A stretch of DNA of 64,000 nucleotides from an uncultured Flavobacteriaceae bacterium (GCA_905479835.1 CAJQNZ010000009.1:1-64000), one strand, 5' to 3'; shown: positions 29,068 to 37,721, counted from the stretch's first letter. Notes: generated by a model from the letters alone, not told the origin. Numbers and translations: made by a program.

Positions 29068-30645
29068 ATGGCATCAATAAAACCAGCTGAAGTATCAGCA
29101 ATTTTAAAGCAACAATTATCAGGATTTGATGGTGGTGCATCACTTGATGAAGTAGGAACAGTATTACAAGTAGGTGATGGTATCGCGCGTGTATATGGTC
29201 TTGCTAATGTTCAATATGGAGAATTAGTTCAATTCGATAACGGATTGGAAGGAATTGTATTGAACCTTGAAGAAGATAATGTAGGTGTTGTATTATTAGG
29301 ACCTTCAACAGGAGTGTATGAAGGAGCAACTGTAAAGCGTACTGAACGTATTGCTTCTTTAGAAGTAGGAGAAGGAATTGTAGGTCGTGTTATTGACACA
29401 TTAGGAAACCCAATTGACGGTAAAGGACCTATCGCAGGAGAAACTTTCGAAATGCCTCTTGAACGTAAAGCTCCAGGAGTTGTATATCGTGAGCCAGTTA
29501 CTGAGCCATTACAGACAGGAGTTAAAGCGGTAGACGCGATGATTCCAGTTGGTAGAGGACAACGTGAGTTGATCATTGGTGACCGTCAGACTGGAAAATC
29601 TACTGTTGCAATTGATACTATTATCAATCAAAAAGAATTTTACGATGCTGGAGAGCCAGTATATTGTATATATGTTGCAATCGGTCAAAAAGCATCTACT
29701 GTTGCGGGAATCGTTGCATTATTAGAAGAAAAAGGAGCCTTAGCATATACAACTATTGTTGCTGCAAACGCATCTGATCCTGCAGCAATGCAAGTATATG
29801 CACCTATGGCAGGAGCAGCAGTTGGAGAGTATTTTAGAGATACAGGTAGACCTGCATTAATTGTATTTGATGATTTGTCAAAACAAGCAGTTGCATACCG
29901 TGAGATATCTTTATTGTTACGTCGTCCTCCAGGACGTGAGGCGTATCCAGGAGATGTATTTTACCTTCACTCTCGTTTACTAGAACGTGCTGCAAAAGTG
30001 ATCAATGACGATACAATTGCTCAAGGAATGAACGATGTTCCTGATTCATTAAGAGGAAAAATTAAAGGAGGTGGATCATTAACTGCATTACCAATTATTG
30101 AAACACAAGCAGGAGATGTGTCTGCATATATCCCAACAAACGTAATTTCGATTACAGATGGTCAGATTTTCTTAGATGGAGATTTATTTAATTCAGGTGT
30201 ACGTCCAGCGATTAACGTAGGTATTTCTGTATCACGTGTAGGTGGTAACGCTCAGATTAAATCTATGAAAAAAGTATCTGGAACATTAAAATTAGATCAA
30301 GCACAGTTCCGTGAATTGGAAGCATTTGCTAAGTTTGGGTCTGATCTTGATGCCGCAACAATGAATGTAATTTCTAAAGGACAACGTAATGTTGAAATTT
30401 TGAAACAAGGACAAGCAAGTCCATTAAGTGTTGAAGATCAAACTGCAATTATTTATGCTGGATCTAAAAACTTATTGAAAGAAGTTCCTGTGAATAAAGT
30501 AAAAGAATTTGAAGTAAACTATTTAGAGTATTTAAATGCGAAACATAGAGATACTTTAGATACACTTAAATCAGGAAAATTAACTGACGAAGTTATTGAT
30601 GTATTGACCAATGCTGCTAAAGAGATTTCAGCACAATACAGTTAA
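29068..30645 (+). CDS. atpA: ATP synthase F1 subunit alpha
   Basis: The 525-residue alpha subunit has the non-catalytic nucleotide site with Walker [10 protein letters not shown] near residue 171, and the signature [14 protein letters not shown] near residue 382. The length is slightly above 500, as in other Bacteroidota. A 65-base AT-rich repeat tract separates it from atpG. Confidence 0.97.
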   Translation: MASIKPAEVSAILKQQLSGFDGGASLDEVGTVLQVGDGIARVYGLANVQYGELVQFDNGLEGIVLNLEEDNVGVVLLGPSTGVYEGATVKRTERIASLEVGEGIVGRVIDTLGNPIDGKGPIAGETFEMPLERKAPGVVYREPVTEPLQTGVKAVDAMIPVGRGQRELIIGDRQTGKSTVAIDTIINQKEFYDAGEPVYCIYVAIGQKASTVAGIVALLEEKGALAYTTIVAANASDPAAMQVYAPMAGAAVGEYFRDTGRPALIVFDDLSKQAVAYREISLLLRRPPGREAYPGDVFYLHSRLLERAAKVINDDTIAQGMNDVPDSLRGKIKGGGSLTALPIIETQAGDVSAYIPTNVISITDGQIFLDGDLFNSGVRPAINVGISVSRVGGNAQIKSMKKVSGTLKLDQAQFRELEAFAKFGSDLDAATMNVISKGQRNVEILKQGQASPLSVEDQTAIIYAGSKNLLKEVPVNKVKEFEVNYLEYLNAKHRDTLDTLKSGKLTDEVIDVLTNAAKEISAQYS

Positions 30646-30700
30646 TTACGAATTACGAGAATTTAGTAATTACTAATTCATAATTTTTGAATTCATAATT
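30644..30700. repeat. AT-rich short-repeat tract between atpA and atpG
   Basis: It holds tandem GAATTACGA-like units, a perfect 14-base palindrome TTAGTAATTACTAA at 30663-30676, and two GAATTCATAATT-like copies. A similar AATTACGAATTAC run occurs upstream of tyrS at 54756-54782. It may be a low-complexity slipped sequence rather than a functional site. Confidence 0.5.
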
Positions 30701-30710
30701 ATAAAGTAGT

Positions 30711-31571
30711 ATGGCAAATTTAAAAGAAATACGTAACAGAATTACATCGATTGGATCAACGATGCAGATTACTAGTGCCATGAAAATGGTATCTGCTGCT
30801 AAATTGAAAAAAGCACAAGATGCAATTACAGCAATGCGTCCTTATTCAGAAAAGTTGACTGAACTTTTACAAAGTTTGAGCGCTACTCTGGATGCGAATG
30901 CTGGAGGAGTTTATTCTGAACAACGTGAAGTTTCAAAAGTATTACTAGTTGCAATTACTTCAAATAGAGGATTGTGTGGAGGGTTTAATTCATCAGTAAT
31001 TAAAGCAACGACAAAGTATATTGAAGAATCATATGATGGAAAAGACGTTTCAATTCTTGCAATAGGTAAGAAAGGAGCAGATTTATTGGACAAGCAGTTC
31101 AATGTTGTTGAGAGTAATACGACTATATTTGATAATTTGACATTTGATAATGTTGCAGTAATTGCTGAGAGAATTACCGATTCTTTCATCGATGGAACGT
31201 ATGATAAGGTTGAAATTATTTATAATGAATTTAAGAATGCAGCAACTCAAGTTACTCAAATAGAGCAATTTTTACCAATTGCGAGTGTAAACGGAGATAC
31301 GAATGAACATGTTGATTATATATTTGAGCCTTCTAAGGCTGAAATCGTATTACAATTGATTCCAAAGTCTTTAAAAACACAATTGTATAAATCGATCAGA
31401 GATTCATTTGCTTCAGAACATGGAGCTCGTATGACTGCGATGCACAAAGCAACGGACAATGCGAATGATTTACGTAATGATTTATTATTGACTTACAATA
31501 AAGCACGTCAAGCTGCAATTACCAATGAAATTTTAGAAATTGTTGGTGGAGCCGAGGCGTTGAATAATTAG
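30711..31571 (+). CDS. atpG: ATP synthase F1 subunit gamma
   Basis: The 286-residue central-stalk subunit has the N-terminal helix KEIRNRITSIGSTMQITSAMKMV, of which the ITSAMKMV part is the family mark, and a C-terminal ATDNANDL...YNKARQAAITNEI helix. It closes the operon: a strong terminator follows 20 bases after the stop. The beta and epsilon genes are not in this window. Confidence 0.95.
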   Translation: MANLKEIRNRITSIGSTMQITSAMKMVSAAKLKKAQDAITAMRPYSEKLTELLQSLSATLDANAGGVYSEQREVSKVLLVAITSNRGLCGGFNSSVIKATTKYIEESYDGKDVSILAIGKKGADLLDKQFNVVESNTTIFDNLTFDNVAVIAERITDSFIDGTYDKVEIIYNEFKNAATQVTQIEQFLPIASVNGDTNEHVDYIFEPSKAEIVLQLIPKSLKTQLYKSIRDSFASEHGARMTAMHKATDNANDLRNDLLLTYNKARQAAITNEILEIVGGAEALNN

Positions 31572-31591
31572 ACAAGGATATTATAAGATAT

Positions 31592-31623
31592 AAAAACCTC
31601 TTCAGAAATGAAGAGGTTTTTTT
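31592..31623 (+). terminator. Terminator after atpG, also usable from the minus strand
   Basis: A 13-bp perfect stem (31592-31604 with 31609-31621) and GAAA loop is followed by a T-run on the plus strand and by TTTTT on the minus strand. It lies between atpG and the convergent lipoprotein gene. Confidence 0.92.
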
Positions 31624-31626
31624 GGT

Positions 31627-32277
31627 TTAAGAAATTGTGAGTCCTTTTATACATTTAATAGTCCAGACTCGATTTTTCCTTTCTAAAAAATAAATAGAAT
31701 TGAATCCTGCAAGTCTACTAGTAGATCTTGATACAATTAAAATTGCTTTGTCAAGTTTTTTATTAAATTTTATTTGAGAAAAACTTAAAATAATATCAAA
31801 TACATTAAAGTCTTTTCCAAATTTAGGAAGTAACTCTTTTTTAAAATACATAATCGAATCTTTTCTATTATTAACAATCTTGGATATGTCAATTTTTTTA
31901 TGAAATTTTTTCATCTTGAAAAAATCTTCTAATAAATTTCCATACTCTTTTGTACAATCAGGATTTAATCTTACATTTCTGGCAACAGAAGCTTCCATAT
32001 TGTGAACCACAGCAATAATTTGTTTTTTTGCAACTCTTTCTTTATAATATTTAATAATTTTCAAACTGTCTTGTCGTGAATATTGAAAATCAGAAATCAC
32101 ATCTTCATTATTTAATCTAGAAGGAGGAGGAGGAAACATAGGAACGTCTGAAACAAAGGTCAAATCGTTATATAATAATGAAATAATATCATATGTATAT
32201 TTTTCTTCTACATTCTCAGGTTGACTACATGAAAAAGCGCTAAATAAAATTATACTGATAAAAAGTATCTTTTTCAT
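31627..32277 (-). CDS. Hypothetical lipoprotein
   Basis: The 216-residue protein has a lipoprotein signal peptide ending FSAFSC (Cys17). The rest is Lys-rich with no motif I recognise. A short Pro-rich stretch (PMFPPPPSR) lies near residue 47. It is the last gene of a minus-strand group of small lipoproteins and appears intact, with no frameshift seen. The function is unknown. Confidence 0.65.
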   Translation of the reverse strand: MKKILFISIILFSAFSCSQPENVEEKYTYDIISLLYNDLTFVSDVPMFPPPPSRLNNEDVISDFQYSRQDSLKIIKYYKERVAKKQIIAVVHNMEASVARNVRLNPDCTKEYGNLLEDFFKMKKFHKKIDISKIVNNRKDSIMYFKKELLPKFGKDFNVFDIILSFSQIKFNKKLDKAILIVSRSTSRLAGFNSIYFLERKNRVWTIKCIKGLTIS

Positions 32278-32318
32278 GTTAATAAAAGTTCAACCTTAGT
32301 TCTTTTGTATTTCTCTTT

Positions 32319-32728
32319 TTAGTTTTTGTTTTCCAACATTAAATCTAAGTCTATATAATTTAAAATTCTGCCCTTTCTACATCTAAAACCCCCTTTGACA
32401 ATACTATCCTTTTCTATAAGTCCAAATAAAGAAGGAATCGTAACTTAATACTTTCCAATTATTATACCCTCTTTCATTAATTTTAAATTATTTATTCTGA
32501 CAGATGCATTTTTTACTATAGTTATTGTTTTATATTTATTATTAAACTGCTTTTCAAATGATAGTTTATATAAAGAACTATTAATAAGGGTTGAGTCTTG
32601 AATATCAATATTTAAATATCTAAATTGAATTTTTGGTTTAAAAATTAATTTCAATCTCTTTTTTTGTTTGGTGTTTAGAACAAGATAAAACACTAAGTAA
32701 TATAGACAAATAAATTATTTTTTTTCAT
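32319..32728 (-). pseudogene. Broken small lipoprotein gene (frameshift plus stop)
   Basis: Starting at the ATG at 32728-32726, a run of eight A bases (32725-32718) puts the signal peptide out of frame with the body. With seven A bases it would read MKKIIYLSILLSVLSCSK, a good lipoprotein signal peptide running straight into the open frame. That frame meets TAA at 32445-32447 but stays open and coding-like for another 41 codons, to TAA at 32319. The intact gene would have encoded about 136 residues. Two lesions make decay more likely than a single sequencing error. No function was recognised. Confidence 0.6.
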
Positions 32729-32776
32729 TATATACAATTTTGATCTCCAATCTCTTTAAAAGTATTGATACTATTG

Positions 32777-33182
32777 TCACTCATATTCTTGAATAAAATA
32801 AACTTTCCTTAAATATAGGACTTGATCAGACTCCCTCTTTTCGATTAAACAAAACTCTTTTTTTGGGATTTGTTTTATAAAAAATTGACCAACACCAGTA
32901 TTGTTTAATTTAATTAACCAATTATAGTCTTTAACCTTATAATTTCTTAATTTTAATTTCTTTCTTTATTGAATCATAAGGTGTGAAAATTACATTGTCA
33001 GCATATTTCATTTTGTACCAATAGCGAATTGGTCCATTCTTATAACTATGGTATTTTTTCATAGTTGAATCGTTTTCTTCAAAATAAAAATAATGCTTTT
33101 GAACCAATTCTTCTTCTATCTGAGAGGAAGCACAAGAATAAAAAAAGAAACTTAAAATTGATATAAAAATTAGTTTTTTCAT
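32777..33182 (-). pseudogene. Broken small lipoprotein gene (single frameshift)
   Basis: From the ATG at 33182 an 81-residue lipoprotein (lipobox FYSC) ends at TAA 32937-32939. A +1 shift inside the A-rich run at 32947-32964 would carry the frame on through VKDYNWLIKLNNTG to TGA at 32777-32779, giving about 134 residues. The second half is rich in ordinary codons and free of stops. The start overlaps the previous gene's stop (TAATG). One inserted A, or loss of two bases, explains it. No function was recognised. Confidence 0.6.
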
Positions 33183-33421
33183 TATTCAGGGCAGTTTTGA
33201 GTTTCATTAGTAGTTATTGAAATTATATTATAAGACGTACCATAAAACCACTTATAGTTATCAAAAGTTGAATAAAGGTTAAAGTCTATAAGGTTTTTAT
33301 GCCCAAAACCTTCATCTAATAAAATATGATTGGCATGAGCAATATCTTTACCTATTAATTTTTCAAACTCATTAAAATCCATACTATAACCAAATAAAAA
33401 TAAACATAATAATAACTTCAT
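33182..33421 (-). CDS. Hypothetical small secreted protein
   Basis: The 79-residue product starts at the ATG at 33421, two bases after the previous stop. A short hydrophobic start (MKLLLCLFLFG) looks like a signal peptide. It has the phrase GKDIAHANHILLDEGFG and ends QNCPE. Its stop overlaps the next start. No family was recognised. It may itself be a remnant, given its broken neighbours. Confidence 0.45.
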   Translation of the reverse strand: MKLLLCLFLFGYSMDFNEFEKLIGKDIAHANHILLDEGFGHKNLIDFNLYSTFDNYKWFYGTSYNIISITTNETQNCPE

Positions 33422-33423
33422 AA

Positions 33424-33709
33424 TTAATTGCAATCTGTTTTTGCTCCAAAGAAACTTGAAAGATACGGTGCTGGACTTGGAATAACAAAAGGAGATTCAA
33501 AAGTTATACTCCCACCAATTAATCCCATAGCATTTTGAAGATTTGTTTTAAACTCGTGTTTAACATCTTCATAAATATCATACCCTTTTCTTTCTCCATA
33601 CATTTTTAATGCATCTACCATATTATCAACCAATAATTTCATTTGTTGATGTTGTGCTCGAGGGAAAAATTCGGATAAATTATTATTAATATGAGTGTGA
33701 GTACTCCCA
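33424..33709 (-). pseudogene. Possible C-terminal fragment of a larger gene
   Basis: An ATG gives 72 residues from 33642, but coding-like sequence continues in frame upstream to about 33709 (GSTHTHINNNLSEFF, AQHQQM), where it runs under the 3' end of the next gene. No signal peptide and no good start are present. The AQHQQM region and a final DCN resemble the tail of the HEVIH lipoprotein nearby, which has WNHNLIAEHY and ends in NCN. The similarity is weak, and the origin is inference. Confidence 0.35.
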
Positions 33710-34156
33710 ATCTACTTCATATTTCATTATTGTAGTATCATTAATTTTTTCTAAAACAAAAATTTTAAAATACAAATGAGTTTTAGAAATAGGCATTGCA
33801 TCACTAAACATTTTTTTTTCCCAGTCTTCGATTTCTCGTATTTTATTTTTATGAAATTGATATTCTTCTTCTGAAAGCTTAATTGCTTTTGATAAAACAA
33901 CACTTTCTAAGTCTTTAATATTACAAGTATCTATTGTATGTTTTCCATTAATGTATTTAAATCTTTGGCGTTGTATATTAAAGTGAAAATTTTCTTTATC
34001 TCTTTTTTTAGTATCAATTTCAGGATTGAACAAGATATATTTAACCTCTTTTAAATATTTTTTTCCGTCTAAATAAAAATGATCAGAATTACTTTTTTGA
34101 GCTAGTAAACTACCATAAGAAAAAAATAACATTATTAATATTAATATCTTTTTCAT
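33686..34156 (-). CDS. Hypothetical secreted protein
   Basis: The 156-residue protein starts at the ATG at 34156, one base after the stop of the HEVIH lipoprotein. A signal peptide ends near LLAQ (residue 19). The mature part is Lys-rich with no recognised family. Tight spacing suggests it is made with the HEVIH lipoprotein and may be its partner. A longer form from 34192 is unlikely because it would overlap the upstream gene and lack a signal peptide at its N-terminus. Confidence 0.6.
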   Translation of the reverse strand: MKKILILIMLFFSYGSLLAQKSNSDHFYLDGKKYLKEVKYILFNPEIDTKKRDKENFHFNIQRQRFKYINGKHTIDTCNIKDLESVVLSKAIKLSEEEYQFHKNKIREIEDWEKKMFSDAMPISKTHLYFKIFVLEKINDTTIMKYEVDWEYSHSY

Positions 34157-34157
34157 T

Positions 34158-35903
34158 TTAATTACAATTTGAAGGGCCATTTTTGAAAACATTTTCTAAA
34201 GCGTTAGATACTCTATTTTTTTCAATATCGCTTAAATTATCCCAAGCTATAGAATTGCTCATGTCTTCTAAAACTCTCAATCCTACCCATGAAATATCCT
34301 CATAAGTCTCCCTAGAATAATTGCTATTATCAAATTCCTCAGCAATATCTGCAATAGTTGATCGATAATGTTCTGCAATTAAGTTATGATTCCATGTTGG
34401 GTGGTATCTTTCCCAATAATAATCGTACAATCCTGGGAAATTATCTCTTAAAGAGTTTATATAATTAATTCTATCTTCAGTTGTATAAGTATTGGTGTCG
34501 GTGTGATTTAAATTTCCTTGTTGTGCTGCTGACAACATTTTTCTAAATATTTCAGCATGAATTACTTCATGAGCAAATACAATTGCAGCCCCAACATCAG
34601 AAATAGTCTCGAGTTGAGTATTACTAATTTCTACCGTTATATTGTAATTTTCTGGTGGATATGTAATTCCATAGTTTCCAACTGCTAAGGAGTTGTTTAT
34701 TGCAAAAGATAAATGAGATACAGGAAATTCTCCATCAAATTTCTTTATTGCATTTTGAAACCCTGAACTTGATGATTTTAGTTTATCATAAATACATTTT
34801 GCTTTTCCTGAAAGTCCATTAATAATTTCTAAAACATAATCTATATTGTCACCATTAACACCCTCTTCCAGTAACGCCTCCATCGCAAGTTGACCAAATT
34901 CTTTCGAATCTTCACATACAGTTGAACTAGAATTTTTTGAAACTGTACCTTTATTACTTGCTCCAAAACAACCACTAGTTAAATAACTTATTAATTCTTT
35001 TACCTCATCTAAGTTTTCAATATTATTTGCCCAGAAAATCTGTTCCTCTGTTAATTCACCTAGATAATTGGCTAATTTTTCAGCGCTAGTAAGAGAAGTA
35101 GGTTGGGTCTCTATGCTTTCATTAACCTCCGTTCCATCTCCTGAACCAGTACCACCACAAGTAGTACAATCATTATCAGTACCATCTCCTGTAGAAGTCT
35201 GAGGTATTGGTGCTGGGTCTGTACCACCTTCTGGACATTCTCCATAACTTATATCAATTATATAGTCCCAACTAGTGCCACCACAAGCCGCTCCTGTTTC
35301 TGGATTATGACCAATAGTACCACCATTACTTGCGTTACAAATCCAATATGAATTTATGCTATCAATACACGATTGTTCTGTTTTCTTTGAAGAACCTTTC
35401 GATAATGCTCCTTGGATTTCTTCAAGGGTAAAAACACCATTTATTATCTGAATACTTCCTGAAAATAGTTGTGATCTATCTGTCAACCAATTTTCTTGGG
35501 GAATATATTTAAAAACTTTTGATTCAGTTATTTGTTGATTATTATCTACAATAATTGCCAAATTATAAAATTCTTCATTCTCACCTATTTCATCTAGTTT
35601 AAATGTATAATGAGTTTCATTTTCGTCCTGAATCATTAATATTTCATCTGTCAAGATAGTAGGAGTAAAATCATTTTTACTCAAACTTGATTTATTACTT
35701 ACATTAAAAAACGTATTAATATTATGTTTTTCATTAACTCCAATATTATTAGTGAACTTATTCCAAGAGATTCTTTTTACTTGCTTATCTCCAGATTCTT
35801 CAATAATTCCTGTTAAACTATCTTCTGTACATGCATTAAATAGTAAAGATATTCCAAATAGGAATATTACTAATTTTATTGAGTTTTTAATAGCACGTTT
35901 CAT
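34158..35903 (-). CDS. Lipoprotein with an HEXXH motif, putative metallopeptidase
   Basis: The 581-residue protein has a lipoprotein signal peptide (lipobox FNAC, about Cys25), a beta-rich N-terminal half, and a Cys/Gly/Thr-rich linker around residues 195-255 (CTTCGGTGSGDG). In the C-terminal third, FAHEVIHAE places His445, Glu446 and His449 as a possible zinc site. A WNHNLIAEHY segment follows. No complete peptidase family was recognised, so activity is inference from the motif. The next gene begins one base after its stop. Confidence 0.65.
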   Translation of the reverse strand: MKRAIKNSIKLVIFLFGISLLFNACTEDSLTGIIEESGDKQVKRISWNKFTNNIGVNEKHNINTFFNVSNKSSLSKNDFTPTILTDEILMIQDENETHYTFKLDEIGENEEFYNLAIIVDNNQQITESKVFKYIPQENWLTDRSQLFSGSIQIINGVFTLEEIQGALSKGSSKKTEQSCIDSINSYWICNASNGGTIGHNPETGAACGGTSWDYIIDISYGECPEGGTDPAPIPQTSTGDGTDNDCTTCGGTGSGDGTEVNESIETQPTSLTSAEKLANYLGELTEEQIFWANNIENLDEVKELISYLTSGCFGASNKGTVSKNSSSTVCEDSKEFGQLAMEALLEEGVNGDNIDYVLEIINGLSGKAKCIYDKLKSSSSGFQNAIKKFDGEFPVSHLSFAINNSLAVGNYGITYPPENYNITVEISNTQLETISDVGAAIVFAHEVIHAEIFRKMLSAAQQGNLNHTDTNTYTTEDRINYINSLRDNFPGLYDYYWERYHPTWNHNLIAEHYRSTIADIAEEFDNSNYSRETYEDISWVGLRVLEDMSNSIAWDNLSDIEKNRVSNALENVFKNGPSNCN

Positions 35904-35969
35904 AACGTATAATATACTTTAAAGTTAGTAAATAAAAAACAAACATAAACTATAAAAATTAACAAGTCA

Positions 35970-35987
35970 ATCACGGAAAACCGTGAT
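35970..35987. promoter_or_regulatory. 7-bp palindrome ATCACGG-AAAA-CCGTGAT
   Basis: A perfect inverted repeat with a four-base spacer lies between divergent genes, about 48 bases upstream of the sigma-54-like -24 element of the plus-strand gene. It could be an operator or an activator site. No T-run follows. Confidence 0.4.
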
Positions 35988-36032
35988 ATTTACATTTAAA
36001 GGTTTTCAGGGAGAAAAATAAAATTAATGTTC

Positions 36033-36049
36033 TTGGCATTACTTTTGAA
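36033..36049 (+). promoter_or_regulatory. Sigma-54-like -24/-12 promoter, copy 1
   Basis: TTGGCAT at 36033-36039 and TTTGAA at 36044-36049 place GG (36035-36036) exactly 10 bases before the G at 36047, the fixed spacing of sigma-54 promoters. The -12 GC is GA here. Transcription would begin near 36060, 16 bases before the ATG. A TATATTTA at 36054-36061 is an alternative -7 element for the housekeeping sigma. Confidence 0.5.
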
Positions 36050-36075
36050 ATAGTATATTTACTTATAAAAAAATT

Positions 36076-36564
36076 ATGAAAACAATATTTAATATATTAT
36101 TTGGAAGTGCCTTATTACTAGGATTTTCACAATGTGCAAGCTGTAAAGAAACATCTTATACAATTCAGACCAATACACCTTTTTCAATAGAAAAAGCAAC
36201 ATACACTGATTGGGTTAGTGGAGTTAAAGGAGGAGGAAGCGGAACTAATGTTATTCTAACTATAAAAGACATTGATTCCAAAAATGTTGTAATTGACAGT
36301 ATCTATTTCAGAGGAAGAAAGGCTAAAGTTGAAATTAAAGGATCGAGTTATATAGGTAGATTTAACTCAAGTTTAAATCAAAAACGAGATAAAGTACTGC
36401 ATAGCGATTCTCAAAAAGAGTATGGAAATCAAGTTCCGATTATAGAAAAGGAATTTCCATTTGAACTGAAAAAGGATGAATCAGTAATTGGTTATAAAGA
36501 GAGAGGAAAATTGAAGTTTCATAAAATTCAATTACAAAAAGAAAAAGAACAAATATTAGAATAG
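36076..36564 (+). CDS. Hypothetical lipoprotein or secreted protein
   Basis: The 162-residue protein has a signal peptide with a Cys at LGFSQC (Cys20). The body is polar and beta-rich (GGGSGTNVILTIKD; ESVIGYKERGKLKFHKI). No family was recognised. It is alone between a divergent promoter region and its own terminator, and its promoter looks like that of the next lipoprotein, so the two may respond to the same signal. Confidence 0.65.
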   Translation: MKTIFNILFGSALLLGFSQCASCKETSYTIQTNTPFSIEKATYTDWVSGVKGGGSGTNVILTIKDIDSKNVVIDSIYFRGRKAKVEIKGSSYIGRFNSSLNQKRDKVLHSDSQKEYGNQVPIIEKEFPFELKKDESVIGYKERGKLKFHKIQLQKEKEQILE

Positions 36565-36582
36565 AATTTAAAATAGCACTTT

Positions 36583-36612
36583 AAAAATCAACTAGATATA
36601 GTTGATTTTTTT
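36583..36612 (+). terminator. Intrinsic terminator
   Basis: Perfect stem AAATCAACTA/TAGTTGATTT with GATA loop followed by a T-run. It ends the gene at 36076-36564. Confidence 0.9.
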
Positions 36613-36638
36613 GTTTTGAATATAGCGTAAAATATTTT

Positions 36639-36655
36639 TTGGCATAGAATTTGAA
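36639..36655 (+). promoter_or_regulatory. Sigma-54-like -24/-12 promoter, copy 2
   Basis: TTGGCAT and TTTGAA recur with the same 10-base spacing from GG (36641-36642) to G (36653). The -12 is again GA. Predicted transcription start is near 36666, 23 bases before the ATG at 36689. Confidence 0.5.
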
Positions 36656-36688
36656 ATTATACATTCATAACCATAAAAGAAAAGGATT

Positions 36689-37636
36689 ATGAAGACATTA
36701 AAATTACTTATCGGGTTTCTATTATTAGGAACATTTGTTACATCATGTGTCGTAGAAGACACTATCTATGTAGACAACAATCAGGTACAACCGATTTCAC
36801 TTGAAACGTTAATCAATGATTACGATCTATGGTATGTAGACTATCATTTGACAACAGGAAGTGGAGACGTTCCATTTATGTCAAAAGCATTTACGTTAAC
36901 TTTTAATAATGGTAATTTATATGCAAACAACAACATGGTTGATTTGGGCATAACGGGAAATGGTTATGGAATTCAAATAGGGAATTACAACACTTTTAAC
37001 ATGGTTTTAGAGATAGATCATGTGCTAGACGGAGCAAATGACTTCGAAGTAATTCAAGATTCAGCAAACGAGATCAGATTAAGAAGTTTACATACGAATG
37101 TTACGTATTATCTGGAAGGATACAATAAAAGTTCATTTGATTATGACCAAATATTCTATGAAAATATTGAGTATTTTTTACAAGAATATGTAGGATGGGA
37201 AAAAACATTTGCAAGTGCGACAGGAGTTTTAAATGAATTTGATAATGAGAATTATTTAGCTTTTACTCCAGAAAATTTAACAACCTTTTATTCTTCTGAA
37301 GATGATTATGGTATAAATATTGATTTAATAAATTGGGACTATGTAGGTGGATATGAGGTTTTTGACGTTGAGGGTTATGAGAATTTAAAAATATTAACAT
37401 TAGATTATGATATTGGAGGCAATGAAGAATTTGAATTGGTCGTTTTAAATGATGGACAGATAGAATTATATCATGTTGATTCTGATACAACTTATGAATT
37501 TACAGGAAGAGATTTTTTACAATTCTTAAAACAAAGTTCAACTAAGAGCGCAGTAGACACTTCAAAGGTAGAAGGTAGAAAACGTATGAAAGTTGAAAGA
37601 AAAATAAAAGTGAGAAAAACACATAAAAATATTTAA
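36689..37636 (+). CDS. Two-domain lipoprotein of unknown function
   Basis: The 315-residue protein has a lipoprotein signal peptide (lipobox VTSC, Cys20). Two similar-looking beta-rich segments follow, each starting with an aromatic-rich helix (LINDYDLWYV near 41; FLQEYVGWEKTF near 165) and each ending with a YYLEGY/YEFTGR-type strand, which suggests an internal duplication. The C-terminus is basic. Similar proteins in this family are often labelled as an adenylyltransferase in databases, but I see no nucleotidyltransferase motif. The real function is unknown. Confidence 0.6.
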   Translation: MKTLKLLIGFLLLGTFVTSCVVEDTIYVDNNQVQPISLETLINDYDLWYVDYHLTTGSGDVPFMSKAFTLTFNNGNLYANNNMVDLGITGNGYGIQIGNYNTFNMVLEIDHVLDGANDFEVIQDSANEIRLRSLHTNVTYYLEGYNKSSFDYDQIFYENIEYFLQEYVGWEKTFASATGVLNEFDNENYLAFTPENLTTFYSSEDDYGINIDLINWDYVGGYEVFDVEGYENLKILTLDYDIGGNEEFELVVLNDGQIELYHVDSDTTYEFTGRDFLQFLKQSSTKSAVDTSKVEGRKRMKVERKIKVRKTHKNI

Positions 37637-37691
37637 AATAAAGTTTGGTTAGTTGATTTTTGGTTGGTTATGAAGATAACCGATTGAATGG

Positions 37692-37721
37692 AAAAGCCGC
37701 TCGGAGGAGCGGCTTTTTTTT
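37692..37721 (+). terminator. Intrinsic terminator
   Basis: GC-rich 11-bp perfect stem AAAAGCCGCTC/GAGCGGCTTTT with GGAG loop and T-run, ending the two-domain lipoprotein gene. Confidence 0.93.
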
